NCBI RefSeq assembly: GCF_022835695.1
Contig: NZ_BQUV01000002.1
Location: forward strand, 924,380 to 988,379
Reading direction: 5' to 3'
Origin: Bradyrhizobium sp. Ce-3
GTDB lineage: Bacteria; Pseudomonadota; Alphaproteobacteria; Rhizobiales; Xanthobacteraceae
DNA length: 64,000 nucleotides
Shown here in pieces: positions 34,162-43,245 of this stretch. The translations under genes and the position numbers were made by a program. Positions within the stretch are counted from its first letter, which is position 1. Every line of letters begins with the position of its first letter. The notes below the pieces were generated by a model, which saw only the letters and a program-made list of their open reading frames with translations, made no database searches and was not told the DNA's origin.

Positions 34162-34929
34162 ATGCCAGCGCTTCGTTTCCTTGCCCCTGCCCTGCTCGCG
34201 CTCGGCATCTGCGCCGCGCCGCTACAGGCCACCGCGCAGAGCTTCAACGACACCCAGCGCGGCGACATCGAGACTATCGTGCGCAACTACCTGATCGCGC
34301 ACCCGGAGGTGCTCGAGGAGGCGATGAACGAGCTGAGCAAGCGGCAGGCCGCCGCCGAAGCCGAGAAGCACGAGCAGAGCGTCGCCAAGAACGCCGACAC
34401 CATCTTCAATTCGCCGCGCGGCGTCATGCTCGGCAACAAGGACGGCGACGTCACCTTCGTCGAGTTCTTCGATTACAATTGCGGCTACTGCAAGCGCGCG
34501 ATGTCCGACATGCTCGACCTGATGAAGGCGGATCCGAAGCTCAAGGTCGTGCTGAAGGAATTCCCGGTGCTGAGCCAGGGCTCGGTCGAGGCCGCGCAGG
34601 TCGCGGTCGCCGTGCGCATGCAGGATCCGACCGGCAAGAAGTATCTCGAGTTTCACCAGAAGCTCCTGGGCGGCCGCGGCGCCGCCGACAAGGCGCGCGC
34701 GCTGGCGGTTGCCAAGGACGTCGGCCTCGACATGACCAAGCTCGAGAAGGACATGGCGAGCCCCGAAGTGAAGGCGACCATCGAGGAGAACTTCCGCCTC
34801 GCCGAATCCATGGGCATGAACGGCACGCCGAGCTATGTGATCGGCAAGCAGGTCGTGATCGGCGCGGTCGGCGTCGACAATCTCAAGGAGAAGATCGGCA
34901 TCGCCCGCTGCGGCAAGGCGACCTGCTGA
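34162..34929 (+). CDS. DsbA family thiol:disulfide protein (ScsC-like)
   Basis: 255-aa periplasmic thioredoxin-fold protein. AAGGATTTTATC precedes the ATG. Signal peptide to about residue 26 (ATAQS), an N-terminal helical segment (residues 30-80, as in ScsC/BdbD-type oligomerisation stalks), then the DsbA domain with FFDYNCGYCKRAM (CGYC, Cys107 and Cys110) and cis-Pro loop NGTPSYVIG. It oxidises or isomerises disulfides in exported proteins. Only the two active-site Cys and one near the C-terminus lie in the mature part. Ends at a strong terminator. Confidence 0.92.
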   Translation: MPALRFLAPALLALGICAAPLQATAQSFNDTQRGDIETIVRNYLIAHPEVLEEAMNELSKRQAAAEAEKHEQSVAKNADTIFNSPRGVMLGNKDGDVTFVEFFDYNCGYCKRAMSDMLDLMKADPKLKVVLKEFPVLSQGSVEAAQVAVAVRMQDPTGKKYLEFHQKLLGGRGAADKARALAVAKDVGLDMTKLEKDMASPEVKATIEENFRLAESMGMNGTPSYVIGKQVVIGAVGVDNLKEKIGIARCGKATC

Positions 34930-34968
34930 TCGTAGCCTTCGACGGCGCTCCTTGTTCGTTCAGTGAAA

Positions 34969-34995
34969 ATCCGGCTGCCTGGCAGCCGGATTTTT
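34969..34995 (+). terminator. Rho-independent terminator after DsbA-like gene
   Basis: ATCCGGCTG-CCTGG-CAGCCGGAT followed by TTTTT, 40 nt after the stop. Confidence 0.92.
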
Positions 34996-35220
34996 CTTTG
35001 TGACATCGAATCAACTCCACACTGGAAGCAACCAAGGGCCCTCACCAACAAAGGAAGCCTCGAGATCGAAGAGCATTTCGGCGGCTTCAATTTCGGCGGC
35101 GGCAACGGCCAGCTCGATCTTGCCGGCACGGAGTTCGACTGGGCCTCCGGCTGAAGCGCGGGCGCATTATTCATCGTGCATTCACCGAACAAACAAACCG
35201 CGGGGAACCGCAAATCAACA
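34996..35220. other. Intergenic, no assigned gene
   Basis: Between the DsbA terminator and the EcfG-type promoter. A frame ending at 35154 encodes a protein-like tail (IEEHFGGFNFGGGNGQLDL), but its only upstream start is inside the terminator hairpin, so I do not call a gene. It may be the remnant of one. Confidence 0.5.
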
Positions 35221-35245
35221 GGAACATCGCACATCCTCTCCCGTT
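35221..35245 (+). promoter_or_regulatory. EcfG-type (general stress sigma factor) promoter
   Basis: GGAAC (35221-35225), 16-nt spacer, CGTT (35242-35245). This matches the published alphaproteobacterial EcfG/SigT consensus GGAAC-N16/17-CGTT exactly and lies 38 nt before the start codon of the DUF1236 gene. Confidence 0.75.
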
Positions 35246-35283
35246 GTCGGCGCGGGCAATGCTGAAGAACGAGGAGGAATTCA

Positions 35284-36120
35284 ATGAATAAACGCTTTCT
35301 GATTTCGGTCGCCACAGCGGCTCTGATCGCCGGCACCGGTTTCGCGAATGCTCAGGGCGCCGGCGGCGCCAACAAGGAGTCCGGGGCCGGCGGCGGCGCC
35401 ACCACGCAGCACTCTGCACCGTCCGGTGGCGCATCGTCAGGCACGATGCAGCACGATACGGGCGGCATGAAGGGTTCCGAGCATTCCACGACCGGTGAGT
35501 CTCCTTCAGGCATGAAGGGCGCCGAGTCCGACAAGTCCGGCCCCGCCACCAAGGGTGCGCAGGACAACACGCAGAAGTCGAAGGGCATGAGCTCGGAGAA
35601 CGAGGCGACCAAGGGCTCCAAGGAGAGTTCCAAGGACGGCGCGAAGGACATGAAGGCCGAAGGCCGCGACAAGAGCGGCAACATGAAGGCCGAGGAACAC
35701 GACAAGAGCGGCAAGATGAATAACGCCGCCGAGAGCCGCGACAAGAACGGCGCCACGACCAACCAGAACGCTCAGACCAAGAGCCCGACCGACACCAACC
35801 GCGCGCAGACCAACGATTCCAGCCGGACCCAGACCACGACCGGCAATGCGGCGACGTCGGCCACCGCGGCTCCGCCGGCCGAGAAGCGCACCCAGATCTC
35901 GACCGCGATCAGGTCGGAGAAGGTCACCGAAGTCACCAACGTGAACTTCAACGTGGCGGTCGGCACCCGCGTCCCGACTGACGTGCACTTCTACCCGGTG
36001 CCGGAGCGGGTCGTGACGATCTATCCGCAGTGGCGCGGCTATGAGTTCATCCTGGTCAAGGGCCGCTACATCATCGTGCAGCCGGAGACCCACGAGATCG
36101 TCTACATCATCGAGGGCTAA
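35284..36120 (+). CDS. DUF1236 domain protein, exported, stress-type
   Basis: 278-aa secreted or periplasmic protein of unknown function. Excellent Shine-Dalgarno (AGGAGGAATTCA). Signal peptide ends near residue 24 (FANAQ). Residues 25-200 are low-complexity and very hydrophilic (Lys, Ser, Gly, Asp, Met-Lys repeats such as KDMKAEGRDKSGNMK), like hydrophilins. The last 65 residues are the DUF1236 domain (VPTDVHFYPVPERVVTIYP and a YIIVQPETHEIVYII end). The promoter match places it in the general stress regulon; role in osmotic or desiccation protection is inference. Ends at a strong terminator. Confidence 0.88.
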   Translation: MNKRFLISVATAALIAGTGFANAQGAGGANKESGAGGGATTQHSAPSGGASSGTMQHDTGGMKGSEHSTTGESPSGMKGAESDKSGPATKGAQDNTQKSKGMSSENEATKGSKESSKDGAKDMKAEGRDKSGNMKAEEHDKSGKMNNAAESRDKNGATTNQNAQTKSPTDTNRAQTNDSSRTQTTTGNAATSATAAPPAEKRTQISTAIRSEKVTEVTNVNFNVAVGTRVPTDVHFYPVPERVVTIYPQWRGYEFILVKGRYIIVQPETHEIVYIIEG

Positions 36121-36180
36121 ACCGGCCTCGGCACGAGAGTGCCAGCGAGGGTGTTATGACGGGCCCTCGCGCGTTCTCGA

Positions 36181-36206
36181 CCCCGCCCCTCCGGGGGCGG
36201 GGTTTT
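36181..36206 (+). terminator. Rho-independent terminator after DUF1236 gene
   Basis: CCCCGCCCC-TCCG-GGGGCGGGG followed by TTTT. Confidence 0.9.
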
Positions 36207-36457
36207 GCATTGAGGCATAGGCCGCACTCGCCAGTGGATGGCGCACCGGAGCGCAGCCGCGGGGCGCCGTCCGCCAGATTTGGTTAATCAGCAATTTCCG
36301 CAGGTTACGGCAACCACCTAACAGGCCGGAGGAAGCTGTTGAAGAGGTTCCGATTTCACCTAAAGGCTTCCCCTGCGGCCGGTTGTTACCTATAACCCGG
36401 CCCACTTTCCCCGTCGCCGGAACCCTTTGGCAGGAATTTTGGGCAGGAATCTCTGGA
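36207..36457. other. Upstream region of aroQ-accB-accC
   Basis: No ORF. A more AT-rich patch at 36275-36310 and TATAAC at 36390-36395 are the only promoter-like elements, and neither has a convincing -35. The aroQ-accBC promoter must lie here. Confidence 0.5.
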
Positions 36458-36943
36458 ATGGCCGCTGCCGGAACGATCTATGTGCTGAACGGCCCGAACC
36501 TCAATCTGCTGGGGACGCGCGAGCCGGAGACCTACGGCCACGCCACCCTCGCCGATGTCGAGAAGCTGTGCGCGGACACCGCGCGCCAGTTCGGGCTCAG
36601 CGCGGACTGCCGGCAGTCCAACCGCGAGGGCGAACTGATCGACTTCATCCATGAGGCCCACGCCAAGAAGGCGGTCGGCATCATCATCAACGCCGGCGGC
36701 TACTCCCATACCTCGATCGCGCTGCATGATGCGCTGGTCGCGGTCAGGATCCCCGCCGTCGAGGTCCATGTCAGCAATATCCACGCCCGCGAAAGCTTCC
36801 GGGACCACTCGTTCACTGCTAAAGCCGCCTTCGCCTCGCTTTGCGGCTTCGGCATCGACGGCTACCGGCTTGCGATCATCGGCCTCGCCACCAGGATCGG
36901 TGCGAAGATCGATGGCAAGACCGACGCCAAGCCAAAGACTTAA
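36458..36943 (+). CDS. aroQ: 3-dehydroquinate dehydratase, type II
   Basis: 161-aa enzyme of the shikimate pathway (third step), a dodecameric flavodoxin-like fold. I chose the ATG at 36458 (AGGAAT about 9 nt upstream); the open frame from 36383 is not protein-like. [20 protein letters not shown] contains the active-site Asn and Tyr (Tyr26); [17 protein letters not shown] and [18 protein letters not shown] give the catalytic His and substrate-binding residues. A few residues longer than usual at the C-terminus (DAKPKT). First gene of aroQ-accB-accC. Confidence 0.95.
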   Translation: MAAAGTIYVLNGPNLNLLGTREPETYGHATLADVEKLCADTARQFGLSADCRQSNREGELIDFIHEAHAKKAVGIIINAGGYSHTSIALHDALVAVRIPAVEVHVSNIHARESFRDHSFTAKAAFASLCGFGIDGYRLAIIGLATRIGAKIDGKTDAKPKT

Positions 36944-36995
36944 TCGTCAATCCTGACGTTCCCCGTCACCAGACAGAGATTTCGGATCAAACAAC

Positions 36996-37493
36996 ATGGC
37001 GCGCCAGCCAGACGAAAAATCAGCCGCAAAGTCCAAGAGCGAATCCAAGAGCGACGACAGCGTGCTCATTCGCGAGCTCGCGCTGCTGCTTGCCGAGACC
37101 AACCTCACCGAGATCGAGATCGAGCGCGCCGGCCTGCGCGTCCGGGTCGCGCGCAACATCAGCATCGCGGCCTCGGTGCCGTCAGCCGTGCATACGGTCG
37201 CCGCGCCGTTGGCGGTCCCGGCTGCCGCGGTTGCCGCGGCGACCGATCTTGCCAAGCATCCGGGCGCCGTGCCCTCGCCGATGGTCGGCACCGCCTATTG
37301 GTCGCCCGAGCCGGGCGCCAAGCCGTTCATTGAAGTCGGCACCAAGGTCAGCGCCGGCCAGACGCTTCTGATCATCGAGGCGATGAAGACCATGAACCAG
37401 ATCCCGTCGCCGCGCGCGGGCACCGTGACGCAGATCCTCGTCGAGGACGGCCAGCCGGTCGAGTTCGGCGAGCCGCTCGTCATCATTGAATAG
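36996..37493 (+). CDS. accB: Acetyl-CoA carboxylase biotin carboxyl carrier protein
   Basis: 165-aa BCCP of fatty-acid synthesis. N-terminal basic tail, a helical segment ([20 protein letters not shown]), an Ala/Pro/Val linker (60-88), then the biotinyl domain with the carrier Lys in [14 protein letters not shown] (Lys131). The thumb region before it ([18 protein letters not shown]) is typical. 24 nt upstream of accC. Confidence 0.96.
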   Translation: MARQPDEKSAAKSKSESKSDDSVLIRELALLLAETNLTEIEIERAGLRVRVARNISIAASVPSAVHTVAAPLAVPAAAVAAATDLAKHPGAVPSPMVGTAYWSPEPGAKPFIEVGTKVSAGQTLLIIEAMKTMNQIPSPRAGTVTQILVEDGQPVEFGEPLVIIE

Positions 37494-37517
37494 CTTCCGT
37501 CAACGTCAGGCGCAGCG

Positions 37518-38876
37518 ATGTTCGACAAGATCCTCATAGCCAATCGCGGCGAGATCGCGCTTCGCGTGCTGCGCGCCTGCAAGGAGCTCGGCATCTCGAC
37601 GGTCGCGGTGCATTCCACCGCCGACGCCGACGCCATGCATGTGCGGCTCGCCGACGAGAGCGTCTGCATCGGCCCGCCGCCGTCGAAGGATTCCTACCTC
37701 AACATCCCGGCGCTGCTGGCGGCCTGCGAGATCACCGGCGCCGACGCCGTGCATCCCGGCTACGGCTTCCTGTCCGAGAACGCGCGCTTCGCCGAGATCC
37801 TCGCCGACCATAATCTCGGCTTCATCGGTCCGAAGGCCGAGCACATCCGCCTGATGGGCGACAAGATCGAAGCCAAGAAGACCGCCAAGCGGCTCGGCAT
37901 TCCGGTGGTGCCCGGCTCCGACGGCGCGGTGACCTCGGAGACCGACGCGCTCGCGATCGGCAAGGAGATCGGCTTCCCGGTGCTGGTGAAGGCTGCGGCG
38001 GGCGGCGGCGGCCGCGGCATGAAGGTCGCCCACACCGAGGCCGATCTTGCGCTGGCGCTCTCCACCGCAGCCAACGAGGCCAAATCGGCATTCGGCGACG
38101 CCTCGGTCTATCTGGAGAAATACCTGCAGAAGCCGCGCCACATCGAGATCCAGATTCTCGGCGACGGCCGCGGCGGCGCCATCCATCTCGGCGAGCGCGA
38201 CTGCTCGCTGCAGCGGCGTCACCAGAAGGTCTGGGAGGAAGGCCCCTCGCCGGTGCTCGCGGCGGCGGCGCGCGCCAGGATCGGCGAGACCTGCGCCAAG
38301 GCGATGCGGGACATGAAGTATCTCGGCGTCGGCACCATCGAATTCCTCTACGAGGACGGCGAGTTCTATTTCATCGAAATGAACACCCGCATCCAGGTCG
38401 AGCATCCCGTCACCGAAAGCATCACCGACATCGATCTGGTGCTGGAGCAGATCCGGATCGCCGCCGGCGGCGACCTGCCGGCCAAGCAGAACGACATCGC
38501 GATCATCGGCCACGCCATCGAGTGCCGGATCAATGCGGAGAACCCGCAGACCTTCCGTCCCTCACCCGGACGGATCACGCAATTCCACCCGCCCGGCGGG
38601 CTCGGCGTGCGGATCGATTCCGCCGTCTACCAGGGTTACGTGATTCCGCCCTATTACGATTCGCTGGTCGGCAAGCTGATCGTGCACGGCAAGACCCGCG
38701 GCGAGTGCCTGATGCGGCTGCGCCGGGCGCTGGACGAGATGGTGGTCGACGGCATCGAGACCACGCTGCCGCTGTTCCGCGCCCTGGTGCGCGAGCCCGA
38801 CATCATCGAGGGCGATTACCACATCCACTGGCTGGAACAGTATCTCGCCGGCCAGCCCTCCGATGCCGTAAAATAG
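37518..38876 (+). CDS. accC: Acetyl-CoA carboxylase, biotin carboxylase subunit
   Basis: 452-aa ATP-grasp enzyme that carboxylates BCCP. It opens with [20 protein letters not shown]. The glycine-rich ATP loop is [14 protein letters not shown], the metal/catalytic region is [19 protein letters not shown], and the [15 protein letters not shown] motif starts the C-terminal domain. Length is normal. In several Rhizobiales I know, aat follows accC directly; here aat is 15.7 kb away. Confidence 0.97.
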   Translation: MFDKILIANRGEIALRVLRACKELGISTVAVHSTADADAMHVRLADESVCIGPPPSKDSYLNIPALLAACEITGADAVHPGYGFLSENARFAEILADHNLGFIGPKAEHIRLMGDKIEAKKTAKRLGIPVVPGSDGAVTSETDALAIGKEIGFPVLVKAAAGGGGRGMKVAHTEADLALALSTAANEAKSAFGDASVYLEKYLQKPRHIEIQILGDGRGGAIHLGERDCSLQRRHQKVWEEGPSPVLAAAARARIGETCAKAMRDMKYLGVGTIEFLYEDGEFYFIEMNTRIQVEHPVTESITDIDLVLEQIRIAAGGDLPAKQNDIAIIGHAIECRINAENPQTFRPSPGRITQFHPPGGLGVRIDSAVYQGYVIPPYYDSLVGKLIVHGKTRGECLMRLRRALDEMVVDGIETTLPLFRALVREPDIIEGDYHIHWLEQYLAGQPSDAVK

Positions 38877-38975
38877 TTCGGAACCCGATGGAACCCGGAG
38901 CCCTGTTCAAACGTACTAAGGGTTATTGGCTTTCCACGGGGACGCATTGAATCCCACTCCCGCAAAGAGACCGTC

Positions 38976-40505
38976 GTGACGCAAGTTTCACGACGCCGGT
39001 CCACGTTACAGATCCTGCTGCTCTCGGCGGGATTTTTCGTGCTGGTCGCGGTCAGCGTGGCGTCCGTCCTGCTGGTCAACAAGGCGCGCGAAGACAACGC
39101 CCTGGTGGTCCATACGGTCGAGGTCGAAAGCCAGGTCGCCAACCTGCTGGTTGACGTCAGGCGCGCCGAAAGCGCGACCAGGGCGTATCTGCTGACGTCG
39201 GCACCACAATACCTGTCCGAGTACCAGGCCGCAGCAGCCGGGCTCCCAGCCGCGCTCGGCCATCTCCAGATGATGACGGTCGACAATCCGGCACAGGTTG
39301 CCAATGCCGCGAAGCTGAAGGCCGCGGTTGAGCAGCGCCTCGCCGAGTTCGCCCTCGGCGTTGAGCGCGTCAAGAACAACGATGTCGCCACCAGCGTCGA
39401 CATCTTGCGGAAGGGCACATCGACCGATGCGGTTGAGGCGATCGCCCGGATCGGCCGCGACATGCGCACCGAGGAAGATCGTCTGTTGGCGATGCGCAAC
39501 GCGACCGCGGACCGAACCCAGGTGCTGGCCTCCTCGGTCACCATCGCCGGCTCCTGCATGGTGTTGGCGCTCGGCGCGCTCTCGGTCATGCTGCTGCGGC
39601 AATCCTCGCGGGCGCGCGACGAAGCCGAGGCCAGGTTGCGCGACAATTACGCCAATCTCGAAACCATCGTCGACGAACGGACCGCCGATCTGCGCGAGGC
39701 CAACGAGGAAATCCAGCGCTTCGCCTATATCGTCAGCCACGACCTGCGCTCGCCGCTGGTCAACATCATGGGCTTCACCAGCGAGCTGGAGGAATTGCGC
39801 GGCGATATCTTCAAGCGCATCGCCACGCTCAATCGCTCCGCGTCGCTGGCGCCGGCGATGCCGGAAGACGCCACCGATGCGGCCGAACCCGAGCTCGAAG
39901 GCTCCGACAAGCAGCTGTCCGACGATTTTGGCGAGTCGCTCGGCTTCATCAAATCGTCGATCGCGAAGATGGACCGCCTGATCAGCGCCATCCTCAATCT
40001 CACCCGCGAGGGCCGCCGCGAGTTCAAGCCCGAACGGATCGATCTGCGCGAGCTGATCGACGGCATCGTCAAGACGGTCGCCCATCAGGCGGTCGAGGCC
40101 AATGCGACCATCGACGTCGGCGCGTTGCCCAACATCGTCAGCGACCGCCTCGCGCTGGAGCAGATCTTCTCCAACCTGATCGACAACGCCCTCAAGTACC
40201 TCAAGGACGGTGTCCCCGGCGAGATCTCGATCGGCGGCCGCACCAAGCTCGGCTTTGCGATCTTCGAGGTGACGGACAATGGCCGCGGCATCGATGCGAA
40301 GGACCACCAGCGCATCTTCGATCTGTTCCGCCGGGCCGGAACCCAGGACAAGCCCGGTCAGGGCATCGGACTTGCCCATGTCCGCGCACTTGTGCGCAGA
40401 CTGGGCGGCACCATGTCGGTAGCATCGGAACTTCACGACGGCAGCACGTTCACGATCACGCTGCCTATGAAATGGTCAGGCAAGAACCGGGATAAGGAAT
40501 CATGA
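38976..40505 (+). CDS. Membrane sensor histidine kinase with CHASE3 domain
   Basis: 509-aa kinase, GTG start. Two membrane segments (about 14-34 and 184-207) frame a periplasmic CHASE3 helical sensor (residues about 36-183). Cytoplasmic coiled coil, then the H-box SHDLRSPLVNIMGF (phospho-acceptor His255). An unusual acidic insertion (about 272-322) separates the two DHp helices. ATPase: FSNLIDNALKY (N400, N404), DNGRGI (434-439), GQGIGL (461-466). Overlaps the next gene by 4 nt (ATGA, 40502-40505), so kinase and the receiver proteins are coupled. The signal is unknown. Confidence 0.92.
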   Translation: MTQVSRRRSTLQILLLSAGFFVLVAVSVASVLLVNKAREDNALVVHTVEVESQVANLLVDVRRAESATRAYLLTSAPQYLSEYQAAAAGLPAALGHLQMMTVDNPAQVANAAKLKAAVEQRLAEFALGVERVKNNDVATSVDILRKGTSTDAVEAIARIGRDMRTEEDRLLAMRNATADRTQVLASSVTIAGSCMVLALGALSVMLLRQSSRARDEAEARLRDNYANLETIVDERTADLREANEEIQRFAYIVSHDLRSPLVNIMGFTSELEELRGDIFKRIATLNRSASLAPAMPEDATDAAEPELEGSDKQLSDDFGESLGFIKSSIAKMDRLISAILNLTREGRREFKPERIDLRELIDGIVKTVAHQAVEANATIDVGALPNIVSDRLALEQIFSNLIDNALKYLKDGVPGEISIGGRTKLGFAIFEVTDNGRGIDAKDHQRIFDLFRRAGTQDKPGQGIGLAHVRALVRRLGGTMSVASELHDGSTFTITLPMKWSGKNRDKES

Positions 40506-40942
40506 GCGATCCAGTCACCATCATCATGATCGAGGACGACGAGGGCCACGCCCGCCTGATTGAGCGCAATATCCGGCGCTCAGGTGTCAACAATGAGATC
40601 GTCCCGTTCACCAACGGTACAGAGGCCGTGAACTACCTGTTCGGCAAGGATGGCAGCGCGGTCGAGCGCAAGAACCAGGCCCTGCTCATCCTGCTTGACC
40701 TCAATCTGCCCGACATGACCGGCATCGATATTCTGAAGCGGGTCAAGGAGAACAAGCATCTCAAGTCGACGCCGGTGGTCGTGCTGACCACCACCGACGA
40801 CTCCCAGGAGATCAAGCGTTGCTACGAACTCGGTTGCAACGTCTACATCACCAAGCCGGTGAACTACGAAAGCTTTGCCAACGCCATTCGCCAGCTTGGC
40901 CTGTTCTTTTCCGTGATCCAGGTGCCGCCAGCTTCGATATGA
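40502..40942 (+). CDS. Single-domain response regulator (Rcp1-like)
   Basis: 146-aa CheY-like receiver. Acidic pocket EDD (11-13), phospho-acceptor Asp66 in LLDLNLPDMTG, conserved Thr in VVLTTTDD (about 98) and Lys in YITKPVN (about 117). The longer beta3-alpha3 region and NYLFGKDG resemble cyanobacterial Rcp1-type regulators that pair with phytochrome-like kinases. No output domain. Sits between the CHASE3 kinase and the receiver-kinase hybrid with ATGA overlaps at both ends. Confidence 0.93.
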   Translation: MSDPVTIIMIEDDEGHARLIERNIRRSGVNNEIVPFTNGTEAVNYLFGKDGSAVERKNQALLILLDLNLPDMTGIDILKRVKENKHLKSTPVVVLTTTDDSQEIKRCYELGCNVYITKPVNYESFANAIRQLGLFFSVIQVPPASI

Positions 40943-42030
40943 CCAGCGCAACGCCGACACTGCTCTATATCGACGACGACGCGGCGCTGGCGCGCCTGGT
41001 CGAACGCGGGCTGACGCGCGCGGGCTACAAGGTCGTGCACGCCGCAAGCGGCCAGGAGGGCCTGGACCGGCTCGCCCAGGGCGGCATCGACGTCATTGCG
41101 CTCGACCAGGTCATGCCCGGCCTCGACGGGCTGGAGACGCTGGAGCAGATCCTCAAGATACCGCACGCCCCGCCGATCGTGTTCGTCACCGCCTCGCAGG
41201 ATTCCGCGATCGCGGTCACCGCGCTGAAGGCCGGCGCGGCGGACTATCTGGTCAAGGACGTCAGGGGCGAATTCATCCCCCTGCTCCACGTCGCGGTCAA
41301 CGGCGCGATCCGGCAGGCCGCGCTTCAGAAAGCGCGCGACGAGGCCGAGGCCGAGGTGCACGCCTCGCGCGACCGCTACGCCGCATTGGCCGCCGAGCGC
41401 GAGGTGCTGCTGCGCGAGGTCAACCATCGCGTCGGCAATTCGTTGCAGATCATTGCCTCGCTGCTGCATCTGCAGGCCAATTCCGCGAGCCAGCAGGACG
41501 TCAAGGCCGCGCTGACCAACGCGATGGGCCGCGTCGCCGCCGTCGCGCAGGTGCATCGCCGGCTCTACACCTCGCACGACTTCAAGACCGTGATGCTCAA
41601 CCAGTATCTCGAGGCGCTGCTCGAGGATCTCAGGCGATCGGCCGAAGGCAACAAGATGTCGCGGCTGACGCTGAGGGCCGACCCGGTCGAGATCGATCCC
41701 GACCGCGCGGTCGCGATCGGCATCATCGTCAACGAGCTGGTGATGAACGCCGTAAAGTACGCCTATCCCGACGGCGCCGGCCCGATCCATGTCGAGCTCA
41801 AGCCGCAGGGCGACGACCTGCAGCTCGCGATCAGCGACGAAGGCGTCGGCTTTGACGACAAGGCCGACCCACGCGGCACCGGCATGGGTCAGCGCATCGT
41901 GGCGGCGATGGCCGCCAAGCTCGACGCCAGCGTCGAGCGCGACCCGAGCCAAAAGGGCACCCGGATCGTGGTGCGGTTCGCCCGCGTCAGCCCGGCGCAG
42001 GCCAAACCGACGATCGCCGCCGCCAGCTAA
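40939..42030 (+). CDS. Receiver - HisKA_2 histidine kinase hybrid
   Basis: 363-aa protein: receiver domain (residues 6-120, phospho-acceptor Asp56 in ALDQVMPGLDG), coiled coil (125-160), then a HisKA_2-type kinase with H-box LLREVNHRVGNSLQIIASLL (His163) and ATPase motifs NELVMNAVKYAYP and DEGVGF. No membrane segment. A soluble kinase switched by its own receiver, probably phosphorylated from the CHASE3 kinase encoded upstream. HisKA_2/HWE kinases often feed the PhyR-EcfG general stress pathway; a link here is only a hypothesis. Start set by the ATGA overlap. Confidence 0.92.
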   Translation: MTSATPTLLYIDDDAALARLVERGLTRAGYKVVHAASGQEGLDRLAQGGIDVIALDQVMPGLDGLETLEQILKIPHAPPIVFVTASQDSAIAVTALKAGAADYLVKDVRGEFIPLLHVAVNGAIRQAALQKARDEAEAEVHASRDRYAALAAEREVLLREVNHRVGNSLQIIASLLHLQANSASQQDVKAALTNAMGRVAAVAQVHRRLYTSHDFKTVMLNQYLEALLEDLRRSAEGNKMSRLTLRADPVEIDPDRAVAIGIIVNELVMNAVKYAYPDGAGPIHVELKPQGDDLQLAISDEGVGFDDKADPRGTGMGQRIVAAMAAKLDASVERDPSQKGTRIVVRFARVSPAQAKPTIAAAS

Positions 42031-42188
42031 TGGCGCAAATTTCAGCAAATTCGATTGATTTGTCCGGTTCGCTTTAACGGCTGGGTCATTCTGTTAATGG
42101 ATCGCGGCGAGCCAACCCCGGTCAGTTAAGAGATTTCTGGGCCTCCTTTGCGATGCTGGTGCCGTTAGCTTGGCAGGAGCGGCACGCC

Positions 42189-42866
42189 ATGTTCGGGCGC
42201 AGGCCAGTTTTTGGAAAGAAGCAGCAGACATCAGGCGAGTTCGAGCACACTGGGCGTCCGCCACCGGACGCCGATGGTGCGACGCCGGTTTTTCACAAGC
42301 AGCTGTGGAACCACCCGCAGATCGGATCGCTGCTGCGCGATGCCGGCTTCGCCCCCGACGATGAACGCGCGATCGCGCCTGCGGCGGACGATCGCCTCGC
42401 CGTATTCGCTGCGGCCAACAAGCGGCTGCAGGCGCGCACCGAGACCTTCAACGGCGATATGACGGCGCGCCATGGCCATTGCCAGGCGGTGCCGTTCCTC
42501 GTCATCGATCAAAAGATCTGGGATGGGCCGCATGGCGGGTTTCTCTACGGCCAGATGAATCTGATCGGCTACGACGAGTGGAACGTGATCATGCTGGCGG
42601 GAGATCCGCAGACCACGGAGTCATGCGGCCTTGCAGCCCATCCCGGCTTCCTTCCATCCGTGACGCAAGTCATGACCGAGCAAGTGATCGCCTGGAAGGC
42701 GCGGCACAACGCGCTGCTCGAGGCCTTCGGGATCACCCCGGGCCCTGGCCGAGATATCCCGCATGACGAATACGAGATGGAAAAGGACACCCTGCGCAGG
42801 GAAATCATCGACAAGGTCGGCTGGATGAAGCCGCGCATTATCGACGATCTCCTGCGCCGGACCTAG
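42189..42866 (+). CDS. Hypothetical protein, cytoplasmic
   Basis: 225-aa protein from the ATG at 42189, with AGGAG 9 nt upstream (the ATG at 42153 lacks one). No signal peptide or membrane segment. Residues 95-165 have a compact globular look (PFLVIDQKIWDGPHGGFLYG, NVIMLAGDPQTTESCG). The C-terminal third is helical (QVIAWKARHNALLEAFGI; DTLRREIIDKVGWM). I do not recognise the family. Follows the two-component operon by 158 nt and is convergent with the RND operon end. Confidence 0.75.
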   Translation: MFGRRPVFGKKQQTSGEFEHTGRPPPDADGATPVFHKQLWNHPQIGSLLRDAGFAPDDERAIAPAADDRLAVFAAANKRLQARTETFNGDMTARHGHCQAVPFLVIDQKIWDGPHGGFLYGQMNLIGYDEWNVIMLAGDPQTTESCGLAAHPGFLPSVTQVMTEQVIAWKARHNALLEAFGITPGPGRDIPHDEYEMEKDTLRREIIDKVGWMKPRIIDDLLRRT

Positions 42867-42879
42867 GGCGCAAGGCGCC

Positions 42880-43245
42880 TCACTCCTGCCGGTCGTGGTG
42901 TCGCCGCGTGCGATGCGGACGGCAATCCTGACATGGCGCGCCGAAGATCACCTGCGACGGATAGGGCCGCGCCGAATGATACGGCGTCGAGCCGAACAGG
43001 CCGGCCGCACCGAAGCCGGCGCTGAAGGGATCGGCGGCGAAGCTGCCCGGAAACGAGCCGTTGCTGCGGAAATCGCGGTCGTCGTTCCGGCCGTCGAAAT
43101 ACGCACCGCCGGTGCTGCCGTAACGCAGCGGCCGTTGCGGCGCCAAATCCCGGGCAAGGTCCTGGGCCGATGCAACGGCCGTGCCGAGCGCGATGGCGGC
43201 GCAGGCGATCAGTGCTCTGATGGCGATCATGGCCAAGACCCTCAT
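42880..43245 (-). CDS. Small exported protein, last gene of RND operon
   Basis: 121 aa. Signal peptide (RALIACAAIALGTAVASA, cleavage about residue 27). The mature part is rich in Gly, Ser, Phe and Arg (GSFPGSFAADPFSAGFGAAG), has two Cys (CQDC) and a basic His-rich end (RPHRTRRHHDRQE). Function unknown. Its ATG overlaps the stop of the previous small gene (43242-43245). A CxxC plus His tail could bind metal; this is speculation. Confidence 0.7.
   Translation of the reverse strand: MRVLAMIAIRALIACAAIALGTAVASAQDLARDLAPQRPLRYGSTGGAYFDGRNDDRDFRSNGSFPGSFAADPFSAGFGAAGLFGSTPYHSARPYPSQVIFGAPCQDCRPHRTRRHHDRQE

Noticed and set aside
34963-35154. 63-codon frame after the DsbA-like gene
   Set aside because: Its only start codon lies in the terminator stem and no ribosome site is present; possibly a gene remnant.
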